Shown piece by piece: positions 51,911 to 61,319 of a stretch of 64,000 nucleotides of DNA. Source of the stretch: Prochlorococcus sp. MIT 0603 (GTDB taxonomy: Bacteria; Cyanobacteriota; Cyanobacteriia; PCC-6307; Cyanobiaceae); contig NZ_JNAW01000004.1 in the NCBI RefSeq assembly GCF_000760215.1, positions 186,001 through 250,000 of the forward strand, in the 5' to 3' direction. Under the pieces are notes generated by a model, which had not been told where the DNA came from, searched no databases, and was given only the letters and a program-made list of their open reading frames with translations. A program made the translations under genes and the position numbers. How positions within the stretch are numbered: the stretch's first letter is position 1; every line of letters starts with the position of its first letter.

Positions 51911-52756
51911 ATGAAATTACATCGTGTTGGCATTGTTGGGCTTGGTCTAATTGGTGGATCAATAGGCTTAGATCTTCAGCAAATGGGCTATGAGGTTTGT
52001 GGCTTAGTACACCGAAAGACAACTGAAAAAAGGGCAAAAGAAAGAGGACTTGCTCAAGTGATAAGTACAGAAGTAAATGTTATTGAAAATTGCTCAATTA
52101 TCATTCTTGCATTGCCATTATCACAACTGGTGAATCCAGAGCAGAGTTTAGTTGATGCCCTGCCACGTAATGCTGTTGTTACCGATGTAGGGTCTGTAAA
52201 AAAACCAATAATAGATATATGGGAAAAATTACATCCTAATTTCGTTGCTAGTCATCCCATGACTGGAACAATTGAAACTGGAGTAGAAGCTGGCAAAAAC
52301 AAATTGTTTAATGGACGTACATGGATAACTACACCAACGAACAGAACCCAATTGGAAGCATTAGAAACAATAAAGCAAGTAGCAACTGATCTAGGTAGTC
52401 AGTGGGTTACCACAGATCCTGAAACTCATGATCAAGCAGTGGCTTTAATCTCTCATTTGCCAGTATTTGTTAGTGCTGCATTACTTCAAACTGCTGGAAA
52501 AGAAGAAATTAATAAATCAATCACACTAGCAAAAAGAATTGCCTCAAGTGGCTTCAAAGATACAACGCGCGTGGGAGGTGGTAATCCCGATCTAGGAATG
52601 GGAATGGCAATGCACAATAAATCAGCTCTATTGAATGCAATGAAGTCTTACCGCTCATCATTTGACAAGCTAGAAGCGATTATTCGAAAAGATGAATGGG
52701 GCAAATTAAAAGAAGAATTGCTCGAAACTCAAGAAAGTAGACCTGATTTTCTTTAA
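51911..52756 (+). CDS. tyrA: Prephenate/arogenate dehydrogenase
   Basis: 281 residues. Rossmann start VGIVGLGLIGGSIGLDLQQM, DVGSVKKPI and the catalytic ASHPMTGTIETGVEAG are present, with a helical C-terminal domain (ISHLPVFVSAALL). Cyanobacterial TyrA usually prefers arogenate and NADP, so it likely makes tyrosine directly. Ends 8 bp from the convergent oxidoreductase gene. Confidence 0.93.
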   Translation: MKLHRVGIVGLGLIGGSIGLDLQQMGYEVCGLVHRKTTEKRAKERGLAQVISTEVNVIENCSIIILALPLSQLVNPEQSLVDALPRNAVVTDVGSVKKPIIDIWEKLHPNFVASHPMTGTIETGVEAGKNKLFNGRTWITTPTNRTQLEALETIKQVATDLGSQWVTTDPETHDQAVALISHLPVFVSAALLQTAGKEEINKSITLAKRIASSGFKDTTRVGGGNPDLGMGMAMHNKSALLNAMKSYRSSFDKLEAIIRKDEWGKLKEELLETQESRPDFL

Positions 52757-52764
52757 ACGAAAAA

Positions 52765-54276
52765 TTATTTTATTAAAGTAAATAACCGGCCATGGTCAAA
52801 AGCTAACTGTCGGCATGCCATCACAGCAGATTGACTTACTCCTGCTGTCCCTTCCCCTGGGTAAATGGAATCACCACATAACCATAAACCTTCTAGAGGA
52901 GTTCGACTGGATAATCCAAAAGGTCCAAAGGTTGTAGGAGTCTGGCCCAATCCACCTACAATGCCCTGTGGACGACCTGTCCATTTAGCAAAGCTTCTTG
53001 GAGTAGCTAATTCCTTGTGCAGCCAGCTCTGAGAATCAATGGAAAATTCAATATTGAGAGTTTCTACAATCTTCTTTAAAGCTAAATGTTTAGATTGTCG
53101 ATATTGAACTTCATTAAAAGAATTCCAGGATAAAACATCAGTAAAAGCACTTGCAATAACAGTTGCTTGACCAAAAGGAGCACGACCATCTCCATCATGA
53201 CTAACAGAAAGAAATAATGAACCTATCTGGTCTACTACCAACTGTATATGACCTGAGAAATTATCAGGAAGATTACTTCTATTAATTGCACCAAAAAACA
53301 CAATGGCACCACTAGGTTTAGGTAGTGTCTCTAAAGTATGCCTATAATTCGTAGGTAAATTACTCCAATTGGATATTAAAGTTAAAAGAGATTGAGGAGG
53401 AAGAGTAAATATCACATCAGATGTTTGAAATTGTAATGAGACATTTTTACTCTTTATTACATCAATATTCCAACAATTCCTTTGATAATCTTTCTGCAAG
53501 CCAACTACCTTATGTCCTAAATAAACATTCCCTCCATCTCTACGCAAGCACGCGAGTAAAGAATCACTAAGCTTCTGCATAGATCCTTGAAGATGCCATA
53601 AACCCAATGGAGCCTGTGCCATCTGCAAAACCGTTGCACCATACAACGCAGATGTTTGATTACTTGGCTTTTGGGAATAAAGTTTTAATTGACAATCAAG
53701 AAAGTTTCTTAATCGTTGATCCTGATTACATGAACAAACCCAAAGTAAATCTTCAATAGATGACAAACTGAAAAGTCCTGTTAAAACATTTATTGACCGG
53801 CTGGCAGAAATAAACTGCTTGAAATCCCATAGATTTCTTACAGGCAAAATAGGCTCTGCGCCAGTAAATGCCCAATTACTACGATGCAATTGACGACATA
53901 AAGACCAAAAACGATCACTTCCAGGAAAATGTTTTTTACACTCTTCTTTCCATTTATATGGATCATGCCAAAGAGAGATTGGTTCATTACCATCACGAAG
54001 ATCCACAATGCATGCTGGATCTAGAATCTCAGCAACAGGTAAAGGACACTTAAGATGCCGGAATATCCGCTCATGAATACCACCTTTTTCAAAACCCGCA
54101 ACTTGAGTAGCGCCTACATCAAATACATAAGGTCCTCTAGTAAAGGTTCCTGCGCAACCTCCTGGCTGAATATGTGACTCAAGCAAAGTAACCTTGTAGC
54201 CTTCATGTGCTAGTAATGCTCCTGCAGTTAAACCAGCAATTCCTCCACCTATGACAATTACTGATTGCTCAATCAT
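52765..54276 (-). CDS. crtD: CrtI-family FAD oxidoreductase, probably C-3',4' desaturase
   Basis: About 503 residues from the ATG at 54276 (MIEQSVIVIGGGIAGLTAGAL); an upstream start would add 11 residues. FAD dinucleotide motif GGGIAGLTAGALLAHEGYKV is followed by the PGGCAGTF loop; the C-terminus has GLWLCGDSIYPGEGTAGVSQ. It belongs with carotene desaturases and isomerases. I favour CrtD over the isomerase CrtH, but the substrate is unsure. Divergent from the fructosamine kinase gene. Confidence 0.65.
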   Translation of the reverse strand: MIEQSVIVIGGGIAGLTAGALLAHEGYKVTLLESHIQPGGCAGTFTRGPYVFDVGATQVAGFEKGGIHERIFRHLKCPLPVAEILDPACIVDLRDGNEPISLWHDPYKWKEECKKHFPGSDRFWSLCRQLHRSNWAFTGAEPILPVRNLWDFKQFISASRSINVLTGLFSLSSIEDLLWVCSCNQDQRLRNFLDCQLKLYSQKPSNQTSALYGATVLQMAQAPLGLWHLQGSMQKLSDSLLACLRRDGGNVYLGHKVVGLQKDYQRNCWNIDVIKSKNVSLQFQTSDVIFTLPPQSLLTLISNWSNLPTNYRHTLETLPKPSGAIVFFGAINRSNLPDNFSGHIQLVVDQIGSLFLSVSHDGDGRAPFGQATVIASAFTDVLSWNSFNEVQYRQSKHLALKKIVETLNIEFSIDSQSWLHKELATPRSFAKWTGRPQGIVGGLGQTPTTFGPFGLSSRTPLEGLWLCGDSIYPGEGTAGVSQSAVMACRQLAFDHGRLFTLIK

Positions 54277-54303
54277 ATAAATAGCTATGCGAAGACAAAC
54301 GAC

Positions 54304-55203
54304 ATGCAAATGAATCTCCTAGAAAAAATCTTAAGTCAAAAAGGACCTCTTTATGGGGAAAAAGTGAGCGCTGTTAAACCAGTACATGGAGGATGTATTC
54401 ATAATGCCTGGAAAATAACTTTAGAGAGTGGCAGAGAAGTTTTTGTAAAAACTTCACCTAGCAAATGTTTCAAGATGCTTGAATTCGAAGCTCAAGGTCT
54501 TAATGCAATAAACCAAAAGATAAACAAAGATTTTTTAATAGTTCCAAAACCATTCTCTGTTGAAATACTTGATAATACTGCGATCTTATTAATGCCTTGG
54601 TTGGATTTACAGCAAGGTGATGAAAGAAAATTAGGACAAGGTCTTGCAATACTGCACAAGCATTCAACAGACAATAATGAAAACCGTTTTGGATGGGATA
54701 CTGATGGGTTTATTGGATACAGTCCTCAGCTGGGTGGCTGGAGTGAAAGCTGGGGTGAATTCTTTGTAAATATGAGATTAGGGCCTCAAATCAAAATGGC
54801 AAATAAATGGGGTTTTAATTGCATCAACAAAGAGATATATCCAAAATTAATTCAATATTTAGAAAGACATAATCCAATGCCATCATTAGTTCATGGAGAT
54901 TTATGGAAAGGTAATTGTGCTATTCACAAAAATGGAAAAGGGATCATTTTCGATCCTGCTGTGTGGTTCGCAGATAGAGAGGTAGATATTGCAATGACAC
55001 ACCTTTTTGGTGGTTTCTCTAACTCCTTTTATGAAGGATACGAAGAGATATGGAAACTACCTGATGACAACAAAGAGCGAATTGATATATATAATTTGTA
55101 CCATTTACTAAATCACGCAAACCTATTTGGTGGAAATTATAAAGAAAGCTGCTTTTTAAGCTTGAGAAAAATTAAGAAATTTCTAGATAAAAGATTTTTT
55201 TAA
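54304..55203 (+). CDS. Fructosamine/ketosamine kinase family protein
   Basis: 299 residues. The start at 54304 gives MQMNLLEKILSQKGPLYGEK, preferred because it clears the divergent gene. PVHGGCIHNAWKI, FVKTSP, and the catalytic LVHGDLWKGNCAIHKNGKG with FDPAVWFADREVDIAMTHLF mark the family, which phosphorylates glycated amines so that they break down. Probable protein-repair role. Its stop overlaps the CAAD gene by 4 bp. Confidence 0.85.
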   Translation: MQMNLLEKILSQKGPLYGEKVSAVKPVHGGCIHNAWKITLESGREVFVKTSPSKCFKMLEFEAQGLNAINQKINKDFLIVPKPFSVEILDNTAILLMPWLDLQQGDERKLGQGLAILHKHSTDNNENRFGWDTDGFIGYSPQLGGWSESWGEFFVNMRLGPQIKMANKWGFNCINKEIYPKLIQYLERHNPMPSLVHGDLWKGNCAIHKNGKGIIFDPAVWFADREVDIAMTHLFGGFSNSFYEGYEEIWKLPDDNKERIDIYNLYHLLNHANLFGGNYKESCFLSLRKIKKFLDKRFF

Positions 55204-55565
55204 TCTAGATATTCTTTTCTAATATTTTGCACTTTTTCAAGTACTGCATTACGCTTCTCACTTGTTGTCAAGTTTTGCCAGCTCCATTGGCCAACTACAA
55301 CTATTCCCAACAGTTCTAACAAGCCTGGCAAGAGTGGGAAAAAGTTTACAGTATCAACTACTACTTTGATAAGGATCTGGGCAATAATTACAACTGCAAT
55401 AATGCCTGCAGCCTTACCGTATTTACCCATTTGAGACCAATCAACTTTACCAAGCACTTCATTGGCTTGGCCCATAAAGTCATTAGCACGATCTGAAATA
55501 GTTGGCCCAGAGGGAGCCGCTTCAGTAGCATTCGAGTCTTGATTTGACTCAGGACTTTCACTCAT
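55200..55565 (-). CDS. CAAD-domain membrane protein
   Basis: 121 residues from the ATG at 55565 (MSESPESNQDSNATEAAPSG). A disordered acidic N-terminus leads to an amphipathic helix and two membrane segments (about residues 52-70 and 77-95), then a charged helix. This is the CAAD/CURT1-like domain seen in cyanobacterial aminoacyl-tRNA synthetases and thylakoid-curvature proteins. A longer upstream reading is rejected because it overlaps the JAMM gene. Confidence 0.78.
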   Translation of the reverse strand: MSESPESNQDSNATEAAPSGPTISDRANDFMGQANEVLGKVDWSQMGKYGKAAGIIAVVIIAQILIKVVVDTVNFFPLLPGLLELLGIVVVGQWSWQNLTTSEKRNAVLEKVQNIRKEYLD

Positions 55566-55642
55566 TACCAATTGATTACAATTGAATATTAAGTTGAGTG
55601 TATCTAAATAATCTTTTAAGTGCCAACATTCATTGAGAGATA

Positions 55643-56209
55643 ATGCCGAACCCTGATGGAGAGAGGACCGAACCATCGAAAGAAACTCCTCATCCAAAGC
55701 ATGTTGAATTTCATAAAGAAACAGAACAAATTCTTAAAGGGACTTTATTTGCTGTAACACCTCAAGAAGGGTGCGCGATATTGATAGGCAAATTAAAAGA
55801 ATTATCAAGTAAAAGAAATACAGCTGTTTTTCAAATCCAATTAATTTGGCCATGTTGTAACGTATGGACTAAAAAAATTGAGAACCAACTTTGTGCTTCT
55901 TTAAATATAGAAGACAATGTAGAAAAGGAATTATCGAGAGTGAACAGGTTTGCATTAGACCCGTATGAACAAATTGCCGCCCAAAAATGGGCTCGTACTA
56001 AAAACTTAAAAGTTTTAGGGATTGCTCACTCTCACCCTTTTGGGTCAGCCAAGCCTTCAAAAATTGATCTTTCTATGAATTTCTTACCTAATTTAATGAT
56101 TATCTTAAGTGGAGACAAGACAATGCGAGGATGGTGGCTTAACAAACCAAAAAGCAAACCTATAGAAATACCTATAAAGTTGAAGGAAGTTGAACCAATG
56201 TTTTTTTAA
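55643..56209 (+). CDS. JAMM/MPN metalloprotease-like protein
   Basis: 188 residues. The zinc motif is AHSHPFGSAKPSKIDLSM (H-x-H-P then S and D), giving the JAB1/MPN+ core; an upstream Glu is in EGCAILIGKL. Bacterial members cut C-terminal extensions from ubiquitin-like sulfur carriers or deconjugate them. It sits 15 bp before the MoeB-type gene, so a shared sulfur-transfer or conjugation role is inferred. No ubiquitin-like partner is adjacent. Confidence 0.8.
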   Translation: MPNPDGERTEPSKETPHPKHVEFHKETEQILKGTLFAVTPQEGCAILIGKLKELSSKRNTAVFQIQLIWPCCNVWTKKIENQLCASLNIEDNVEKELSRVNRFALDPYEQIAAQKWARTKNLKVLGIAHSHPFGSAKPSKIDLSMNFLPNLMIILSGDKTMRGWWLNKPKSKPIEIPIKLKEVEPMFF

Positions 56210-56224
56210 TAGTTTAATCAAACA

Positions 56225-57382
56225 ATGAATTTGCAAAATAAAGAGAGCTTCAAATTAAATTCAGATGAACTAGAAAGATTTGCAAGGCATCTTGTATTAC
56301 CAGAAATAGGTGAAAGTGGTCAACAAAAACTTAAAAATAGTTCTGTAATTTGTATAGGTTCTGGAGGGCTTGGATCATCACTTCTGCTTTACCTTGCAGG
56401 AGCTGGTATTGGCAATATTGGAATTGTTGACTCTGACATAGTGGAGAAATCAAATCTCCAAAGACAAATTATCCATAGCACAAGTTCCATTGGTCAGCTA
56501 AAAATAATCTCTGCTAAATCGAGAATTTTAGGAATCAATCCTAATTGTAATGTTCAGATCTTCGATACACTTCTCACTGATAAAAATGCATTGGAAATCA
56601 TTAATCAATTTGATGTTATATGCGATTGCACCGACAATTTTGAAAGCAGATATTTAGTAAATGATGTTAGCACTATTCTAGGCAAGCCTAATGTATATGG
56701 AGCAATTGCTCGTTTCGAGGGGCAATCAACAGTTTTCAACCTCAACAAAAATAGTCCTAATTTCAGAGATCTAATACCTATTCCACCACCTAAAGATTTG
56801 CTTCCATCATGCTCAGAAGCAGGCGTACTCGGAATACTTCCTGGGATAATAGGGATTATTCAAGCTACAGAATCTATTAAAATAATTACTGGAATAGGGG
56901 AGATATTAGATGGCAGAGTTCTGGTTTTTGATGCTCTAAGAATGAAATTTAAAGAGCTTTCATTAAAGAAAAACAAAAGCAATCCTACTATAAAGAAATT
57001 AAGTAATTATAAGAATATATATACTCAAAAAAACAATGTTCAATCTTCCATAAAAAATATTTCTGTACAGCAACTAAAGAATCTAATTGATAACAATAAT
57101 TCTGATATATTACTTTTAGATGTAAGAACGTTAGTGGAAAATAAAATTCAATCGATTTCTAGTTCAATATTAATTCCACTCGAGAATCTCACGAATAAAG
57201 AAGATATAGAAAAGATCAATAATATAGCCCTAAAGAAAACAGTATACGTTCATTGTAAGTCTGGCTCTAGGTCAGTTAAAGCAATCGAAATCTTAGGCAA
57301 GCATGGTATTCAAGCAATAAATGTTCTTGGAGGTATTGACGCTTGGAATAAAGCTGGTTTTCAAATGAAAAGCTCAATCTAA
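56225..57382 (+). CDS. moeB: MoeB/ThiF-like adenylyltransferase with rhodanese domain
   Basis: 385 residues. The E1-like domain has RHLVLPEIGESGQQKLKNSS, the ATP loop IGSGGLGSSLLLYLAGAGIG, CDCTDNFESRYLVND, and the nucleophile in SCSEAGVLGILPGIIG. The rhodanese domain from about 285 has LLDVRTLVENKI and active CKSGSRS. It would adenylate the C-terminal glycine of MoaD- or ThiS-like carriers and load sulfur. Both CxxC pairs that bind zinc in ordinary MoeB are absent. Confidence 0.88.
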   Translation: MNLQNKESFKLNSDELERFARHLVLPEIGESGQQKLKNSSVICIGSGGLGSSLLLYLAGAGIGNIGIVDSDIVEKSNLQRQIIHSTSSIGQLKIISAKSRILGINPNCNVQIFDTLLTDKNALEIINQFDVICDCTDNFESRYLVNDVSTILGKPNVYGAIARFEGQSTVFNLNKNSPNFRDLIPIPPPKDLLPSCSEAGVLGILPGIIGIIQATESIKIITGIGEILDGRVLVFDALRMKFKELSLKKNKSNPTIKKLSNYKNIYTQKNNVQSSIKNISVQQLKNLIDNNNSDILLLDVRTLVENKIQSISSSILIPLENLTNKEDIEKINNIALKKTVYVHCKSGSRSVKAIEILGKHGIQAINVLGGIDAWNKAGFQMKSSI

Positions 57383-58587
57383 TAATCGACACCTCTTTTT
57401 AATTCAATACCCTTCTCTGCATAATGCTTATGACAAACCATCTCTGAATGTACGCTTGCGAGATCAAAATAAGGTGGATTGTTCTTACATCGACCTGTAA
57501 TAATAACCTCCGTTTCAGAAGGTTTTCTAATCAAAGTTTCAACAATCGGTTCCACTGGGAGCAGCTCTAAATCAACAGTAGGGTTTAACTCATCAAGGAT
57601 TACTGTTTTGTATAGCCCACTCGCAATTGCCGCTCTAGCAATCTCCCAAGCACGTTCTGCCTCAACATAATCAATGGGTTGCTGCTGCCCTCGCCAAACA
57701 ATTGCATCTCTTCCTGAACGCAAGTGATCTACTAAGTGCGGGTAACTCTCACGAAGAGCAGCAATTGCTGCATCCTCTGTATAACCATCACCACCTTTAA
57801 GCCATTGTAAAATCAACACGCGATGACTTTTATCTTGGCTAATCCCTTTACCAATAGCTTGCAATGCCTTCCCCAAAGCACTGGTAGATTTACCTTTCCC
57901 TTCACCTGTATATATTTCAATGCCACCAGGCACTAGATTTGCATCTTCATCAGATTGATCTGGATTAAATCTGCGATGAGCTCTCATTTCAGAATGCAAT
58001 TCTGCAACCTTAATAAGTTCAGGAGGGGCAGCACGACCTGTAACGATAATCTCCATACCTTCAGGTCGAGCTGCTATTGCTTGAACTACTTCATCTATAG
58101 GTAAAAGGCCAAGTTCTAAAACAGGATTAAGTTCATCAAGGACGACTACGGAATAAAGAGCACTTGCTATAGCCCCTTTTGCAATATCCCATCCACGCTT
58201 TGCTTCATTCCGATCAAATTTATTAGATTCTTCAGCAGTAAAAAAATCCGCTCTCCCTGTCCTTACTTGATCAATTAAATGTGGGAAGCCTTTTTGCAAA
58301 GCTTCTATAGCTGAATCTTCATCATATGACCTGCCAGGACCTTTAAGAAATCTAAGTAATAAGACTCTAGTTCTACGTTGTTCACAAATTCCCAAACCAA
58401 TAGTTCTGAGAACAACACCTAATGCTGCCTGACTTTTACCTTTTCCATCGCCATCATAAACATGTAATTGACCATGAATTCGTTCATTACTATCAGAAGC
58501 AGTAACGATTCCAATAGATCTTTTACCACCTACCTTAGAAGATTTATCCTTTTTCACTGAAGTCTTTAAATCTTGATTTGACTCCAT
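57379..58587 (-). CDS. Tandem CobO/BtuR-type P-loop protein (two domains)
   Basis: 402 residues with two similar ATPase domains. Domain 1 (about 36-220) has VYDGDGKGKSQAALGVVLRT, VVLDELNPVLELGLL and IVTGRAAPPEL; domain 2 (about 230-400) has IYTGEGKGKSTSALGKALQ, VILDELNPTVDLELL and IITGRCKNNPP. Each matches corrinoid adenosyltransferases, which attach adenosyl to cob(I)alamin. Ordinary CobO has one domain, so this is an internal duplication; either or both may be active. Convergent with the MoeB gene, overlapping 4 bp. Confidence 0.7.
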   Translation of the reverse strand: MESNQDLKTSVKKDKSSKVGGKRSIGIVTASDSNERIHGQLHVYDGDGKGKSQAALGVVLRTIGLGICEQRRTRVLLLRFLKGPGRSYDEDSAIEALQKGFPHLIDQVRTGRADFFTAEESNKFDRNEAKRGWDIAKGAIASALYSVVVLDELNPVLELGLLPIDEVVQAIAARPEGMEIIVTGRAAPPELIKVAELHSEMRAHRRFNPDQSDEDANLVPGGIEIYTGEGKGKSTSALGKALQAIGKGISQDKSHRVLILQWLKGGDGYTEDAAIAALRESYPHLVDHLRSGRDAIVWRGQQQPIDYVEAERAWEIARAAIASGLYKTVILDELNPTVDLELLPVEPIVETLIRKPSETEVIITGRCKNNPPYFDLASVHSEMVCHKHYAEKGIELKRGVDY

Positions 58588-58657
58588 TAAGCAATAAATC
58601 CTAATAAGGGTTTAAATAGTCCAACCAATGAAGAAAACTTCAACAATGGTTTAAAAC

Positions 58658-59494
58658 ATGATGCTAAAGCTACAAGATCAACTTGCAAAGTCAAACCTTG
58701 ATCATCTTGATCTTTTAAGAAACTCAATTAAAAGCCTTGAAAAAATCTGTGTTGCCTATTCGGGAGGTGTGGACAGTTCCCTAGTAGCCGCTATAGCAAA
58801 AGAACAATTAGGTTCAAATGCTATTGCAATAACAGGCGTATCACCCGCACTTGCTCAGCATCTTCTTGAAGAAGCTCGCTTACAAGCTAAGTGGATTGGA
58901 ATAGATCATAAAGAATGTAAAACCAATGAACTAAAAGACCCTCATTATAGAAACAATCCAATAGATCGATGCTTTGCATGCAAAAAAGAACTTCATGCAC
59001 ATCTTCTACAAATTGCTTCAAAGTTCTCCAAAGCCCAGGTAATAGATGGAGTCAATGCAGATGATTTAAAAGACTATCGACCAGGTATCCGAGCAGCAAA
59101 TTTAGCAGGAGTGCGATCTCCTTTGGCAGAGCTAAATATAAACAAAGATTCTATTCGTCAAATTTCAAAAGCCCTGGGTTTTCCATGGTGGGACAAACCC
59201 GCTCAACCTTGCCTAGCTTCTCGGTTCACATATGGCGATCCTATAAGTTCAGAACGACTCAAACAAGTAGCCAAAGCTGAAAAATGGTTAATTGATCATG
59301 GATATCCTAATGTAAGAGTAAGAATCCAAGGCTTAACAGGTAGGATTGAAGTGCCTTCTTACCAGATTGATGATTTATTGATTAGCTCTAAAAGGAAAGA
59401 AATTGTTGATTTTTTCTTATCTATTGGGTTCTCTTCAATTAGCGTAGATCTAGAGGGCTTAGTCAGTGGTAAATTAAATAGAAATACTATTTAA
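58658..59494 (+). CDS. larE: ATP-dependent sacrificial sulfur transferase LarE
   Basis: 278 residues. The PP-loop AYSGGVDSSLVAAIAKEQLG heads an adenylating domain; RCFACKKELHAHL and GVNADDLKDYRPGIRAA follow, and the PCLASRFTYGDPIS cysteine region carries the donor cysteine. LarE builds the nickel-pincer cofactor of lactate racemase, but no larA, larB or larC is in view. Divergent from cobO-like gene and convergent with speD. Confidence 0.85.
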   Translation: MMLKLQDQLAKSNLDHLDLLRNSIKSLEKICVAYSGGVDSSLVAAIAKEQLGSNAIAITGVSPALAQHLLEEARLQAKWIGIDHKECKTNELKDPHYRNNPIDRCFACKKELHAHLLQIASKFSKAQVIDGVNADDLKDYRPGIRAANLAGVRSPLAELNINKDSIRQISKALGFPWWDKPAQPCLASRFTYGDPISSERLKQVAKAEKWLIDHGYPNVRVRIQGLTGRIEVPSYQIDDLLISSKRKEIVDFFLSIGFSSISVDLEGLVSGKLNRNTI

Positions 59495-59535
59495 CTATAA
59501 AGCTGATTTTTCAATAAAAGTAATAAGTTTGTCAG

Positions 59536-60003
59536 TTAAAACTTTCTATTAAGATGATCAGTTTTGATTGATGTCTCTCTATCAAAGCTCTTCAGAGAAT
59601 GAGTTGTGGAATCAAACTCTCTAGATAAGAATTCACATGCTTTTTCAGGTAACATCTTATGTCCACAAGTAAATACATCTATTGCTGCATATTGACTTTC
59701 GGGCCATGTATGAATCGAAATATGGGATTCCGCTAACAGGGCTAAACCTGTTATTCCTTGAGGTTGAAATCTATGAGTAATCATATTCAGCAGCTTTGCG
59801 CCTGCAACCTTTGATGCTGAACTAAGAGTTGTCCTAATATATGGCTCATCATTCAGTTTGCAAGGGTCACATTGGTAAAGCTCAAGAATACAATGCCTAC
59901 CTATGATTTCACCGGAAGCTTCAAAATTAGATTCCCTCATATTAACTTGATTAGAATGATTCCCGTTAGCACTTGATTCAAGGCACGAAGAAGTTTCTTT
60001 CAT
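59536..60003 (-). CDS. speD: S-adenosylmethionine decarboxylase proenzyme
   Basis: 155 residues. [21 protein letters not shown] is the self-cleavage site (Glu-Ser), where the serine becomes the pyruvoyl group, and the active-site [16 protein letters not shown] follows. It makes decarboxylated SAM for spermidine synthesis. The first 20 or so residues are unconserved; an internal ATG at 59940 gives a more usual length. Divergent and 25 bp from recF's end on the same strand. Confidence 0.87.
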   Translation of the reverse strand: MKETSSCLESSANGNHSNQVNMRESNFEASGEIIGRHCILELYQCDPCKLNDEPYIRTTLSSASKVAGAKLLNMITHRFQPQGITGLALLAESHISIHTWPESQYAAIDVFTCGHKMLPEKACEFLSREFDSTTHSLKSFDRETSIKTDHLNRKF

Positions 60004-60028
60004 CTCAAACTTTCACACGATACTTACC

Positions 60029-61150
60029 TTAACCGACTTCAAGAACTTGATCCTGATGTAATCCTAATTCAAGAATCTGAGATTGCTTTTTCCAATTCCC
60101 TTCAAATGCATCCAAATGTGTTGCACTAATTAAACATTGATGATCCTCTCCAACTCCTTCAAGAAGTAAAAACTGTCGCATTGGATCCAATTCAGCAAAA
60201 ACATCATCCAACACCAGTATAGGAAGATCTTGATATATGGATCCCACTAATTCCAACTCGGCTAATTTCAAAGCCAAAACAAGAGTTCGTTGCTGCCCAG
60301 CAGATCCAAACTTCCTTGCTGGAGCACTATTAAGCAAAAAAACGACTTCATCTCGATGAGGACCTACTTTACAAACTCCCAATCTCTCCTCATCATCACG
60401 CTGCTTAGCAAGCTGTTTTTCAATAGATAATCTCCAATCCAATTCTTTCTCATCTCCTTCCAAAATACTGCCAGGTAAATATTGCAGTTCCAGCAGCTCT
60501 TGCCCCTTACTAAGTCTTTTCTGCCATTTAGCCGCAAGAGGTTGTAAATGATTCAATGCCCTTTTACGGCGGCGATGAATCCTAGTGCTTACAAGTGCCA
60601 TTTGAGCATCAAAAGCATCTAAAAGAGCATAGTTATCTCTCTGGGAAGACTCTTTCCATTTACGCCAAAGCTGGTTTCTCTGCCGCAACAATCTATTAAA
60701 TCGTGATATTAGATCGCCATAAATGGGCTCTAATTGCTGAACAACTCTATCCAACCAATTCCGCCGAAGTGATGGTTCACTTCTAACCAAGTTTAAATCA
60801 AGTGCGCTAAAGCTTACACATCTAAGTGGTCCTAATAAATCCAATTGACGTGACAAATATTTACCATTGCGATAAGCCTTTCTTCCTCCTTTTTTCCTAC
60901 ACTCCAATGCAAGTTGGTCATCATTACTTGTAATAGCACGAAGCATCGCACTATCTTCATTCCAATAAATTAAATCTTGATCACTGCTAGAGCGGTGGGA
61001 ACGTAAGGTGCCAAGCAACTCAACCGCCTCTAAAAGGTTTGATTTACCCACACCATTAGGACCTATTACCAAAAGACGTTTTTCCGCTAATGTCAGTTTT
61101 AAGCGTCTGTAGCTACGGAAATTAATCAGTTCTAGTTGCTGAAGGATGAT
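60029..61150 (-). CDS. recF: DNA replication and repair protein RecF
   Basis: About 373 residues. Walker A is [19 protein letters not shown], the signature is [17 protein letters not shown], and Walker B is [13 protein letters not shown]. RecF loads RecA at gaps. The N-terminal [20 protein letters not shown] is encoded upstream of the first TTG codon (61072) and no ATG, GTG or TTG lies between it and an in-frame stop near 61200. ATC at 61150 or 61147 would give the standard length, so the start is unresolved. Confidence 0.85.
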   Translation of the reverse strand: MILQQLELINFRSYRRLKLTLAEKRLLVIGPNGVGKSNLLEAVELLGTLRSHRSSSDQDLIYWNEDSAMLRAITSNDDQLALECRKKGGRKAYRNGKYLSRQLDLLGPLRCVSFSALDLNLVRSEPSLRRNWLDRVVQQLEPIYGDLISRFNRLLRQRNQLWRKWKESSQRDNYALLDAFDAQMALVSTRIHRRRKRALNHLQPLAAKWQKRLSKGQELLELQYLPGSILEGDEKELDWRLSIEKQLAKQRDDEERLGVCKVGPHRDEVVFLLNSAPARKFGSAGQQRTLVLALKLAELELVGSIYQDLPILVLDDVFAELDPMRQFLLLEGVGEDHQCLISATHLDAFEGNWKKQSQILELGLHQDQVLEVG

Positions 61151-61229
61151 CGTACTTGTGGCACCTTTAGCTAAGGTAGCTCTATTGAGACTTTCTTAGT
61201 TCTCATGTTGCGGCAAAAAGCCGAATTGT

Positions 61230-61303
61230 GGGCATGTAGCTCAGTTGGATAGAGCATCAGATTCCGGTTCTGACGGTCGGGGGTTCGAGTCCCTCCATGC
61301 TCG
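61230..61303 (+). tRNA. trnR: tRNA-Arg(CCG)
   Basis: Acceptor gggcatg pairs with catgctc (one G-U pair), discriminator G, no encoded CCA. The D-arm is gctcagttggatagagc, the anticodon stem caga/tctg encloses ttccggt with anticodon CCG, and the T-arm is gggggttcgagtccctcc. Confidence 0.95.
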
Positions 61304-61319
61304 TTACTCAAAACAATAT

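Noticed and set aside
55566-55697. 44-residue N-terminal extension of the CAAD protein
   Set aside because: It overlaps the start of the JAMM gene and is not part of the family; the ATG at 55565 is preferred.
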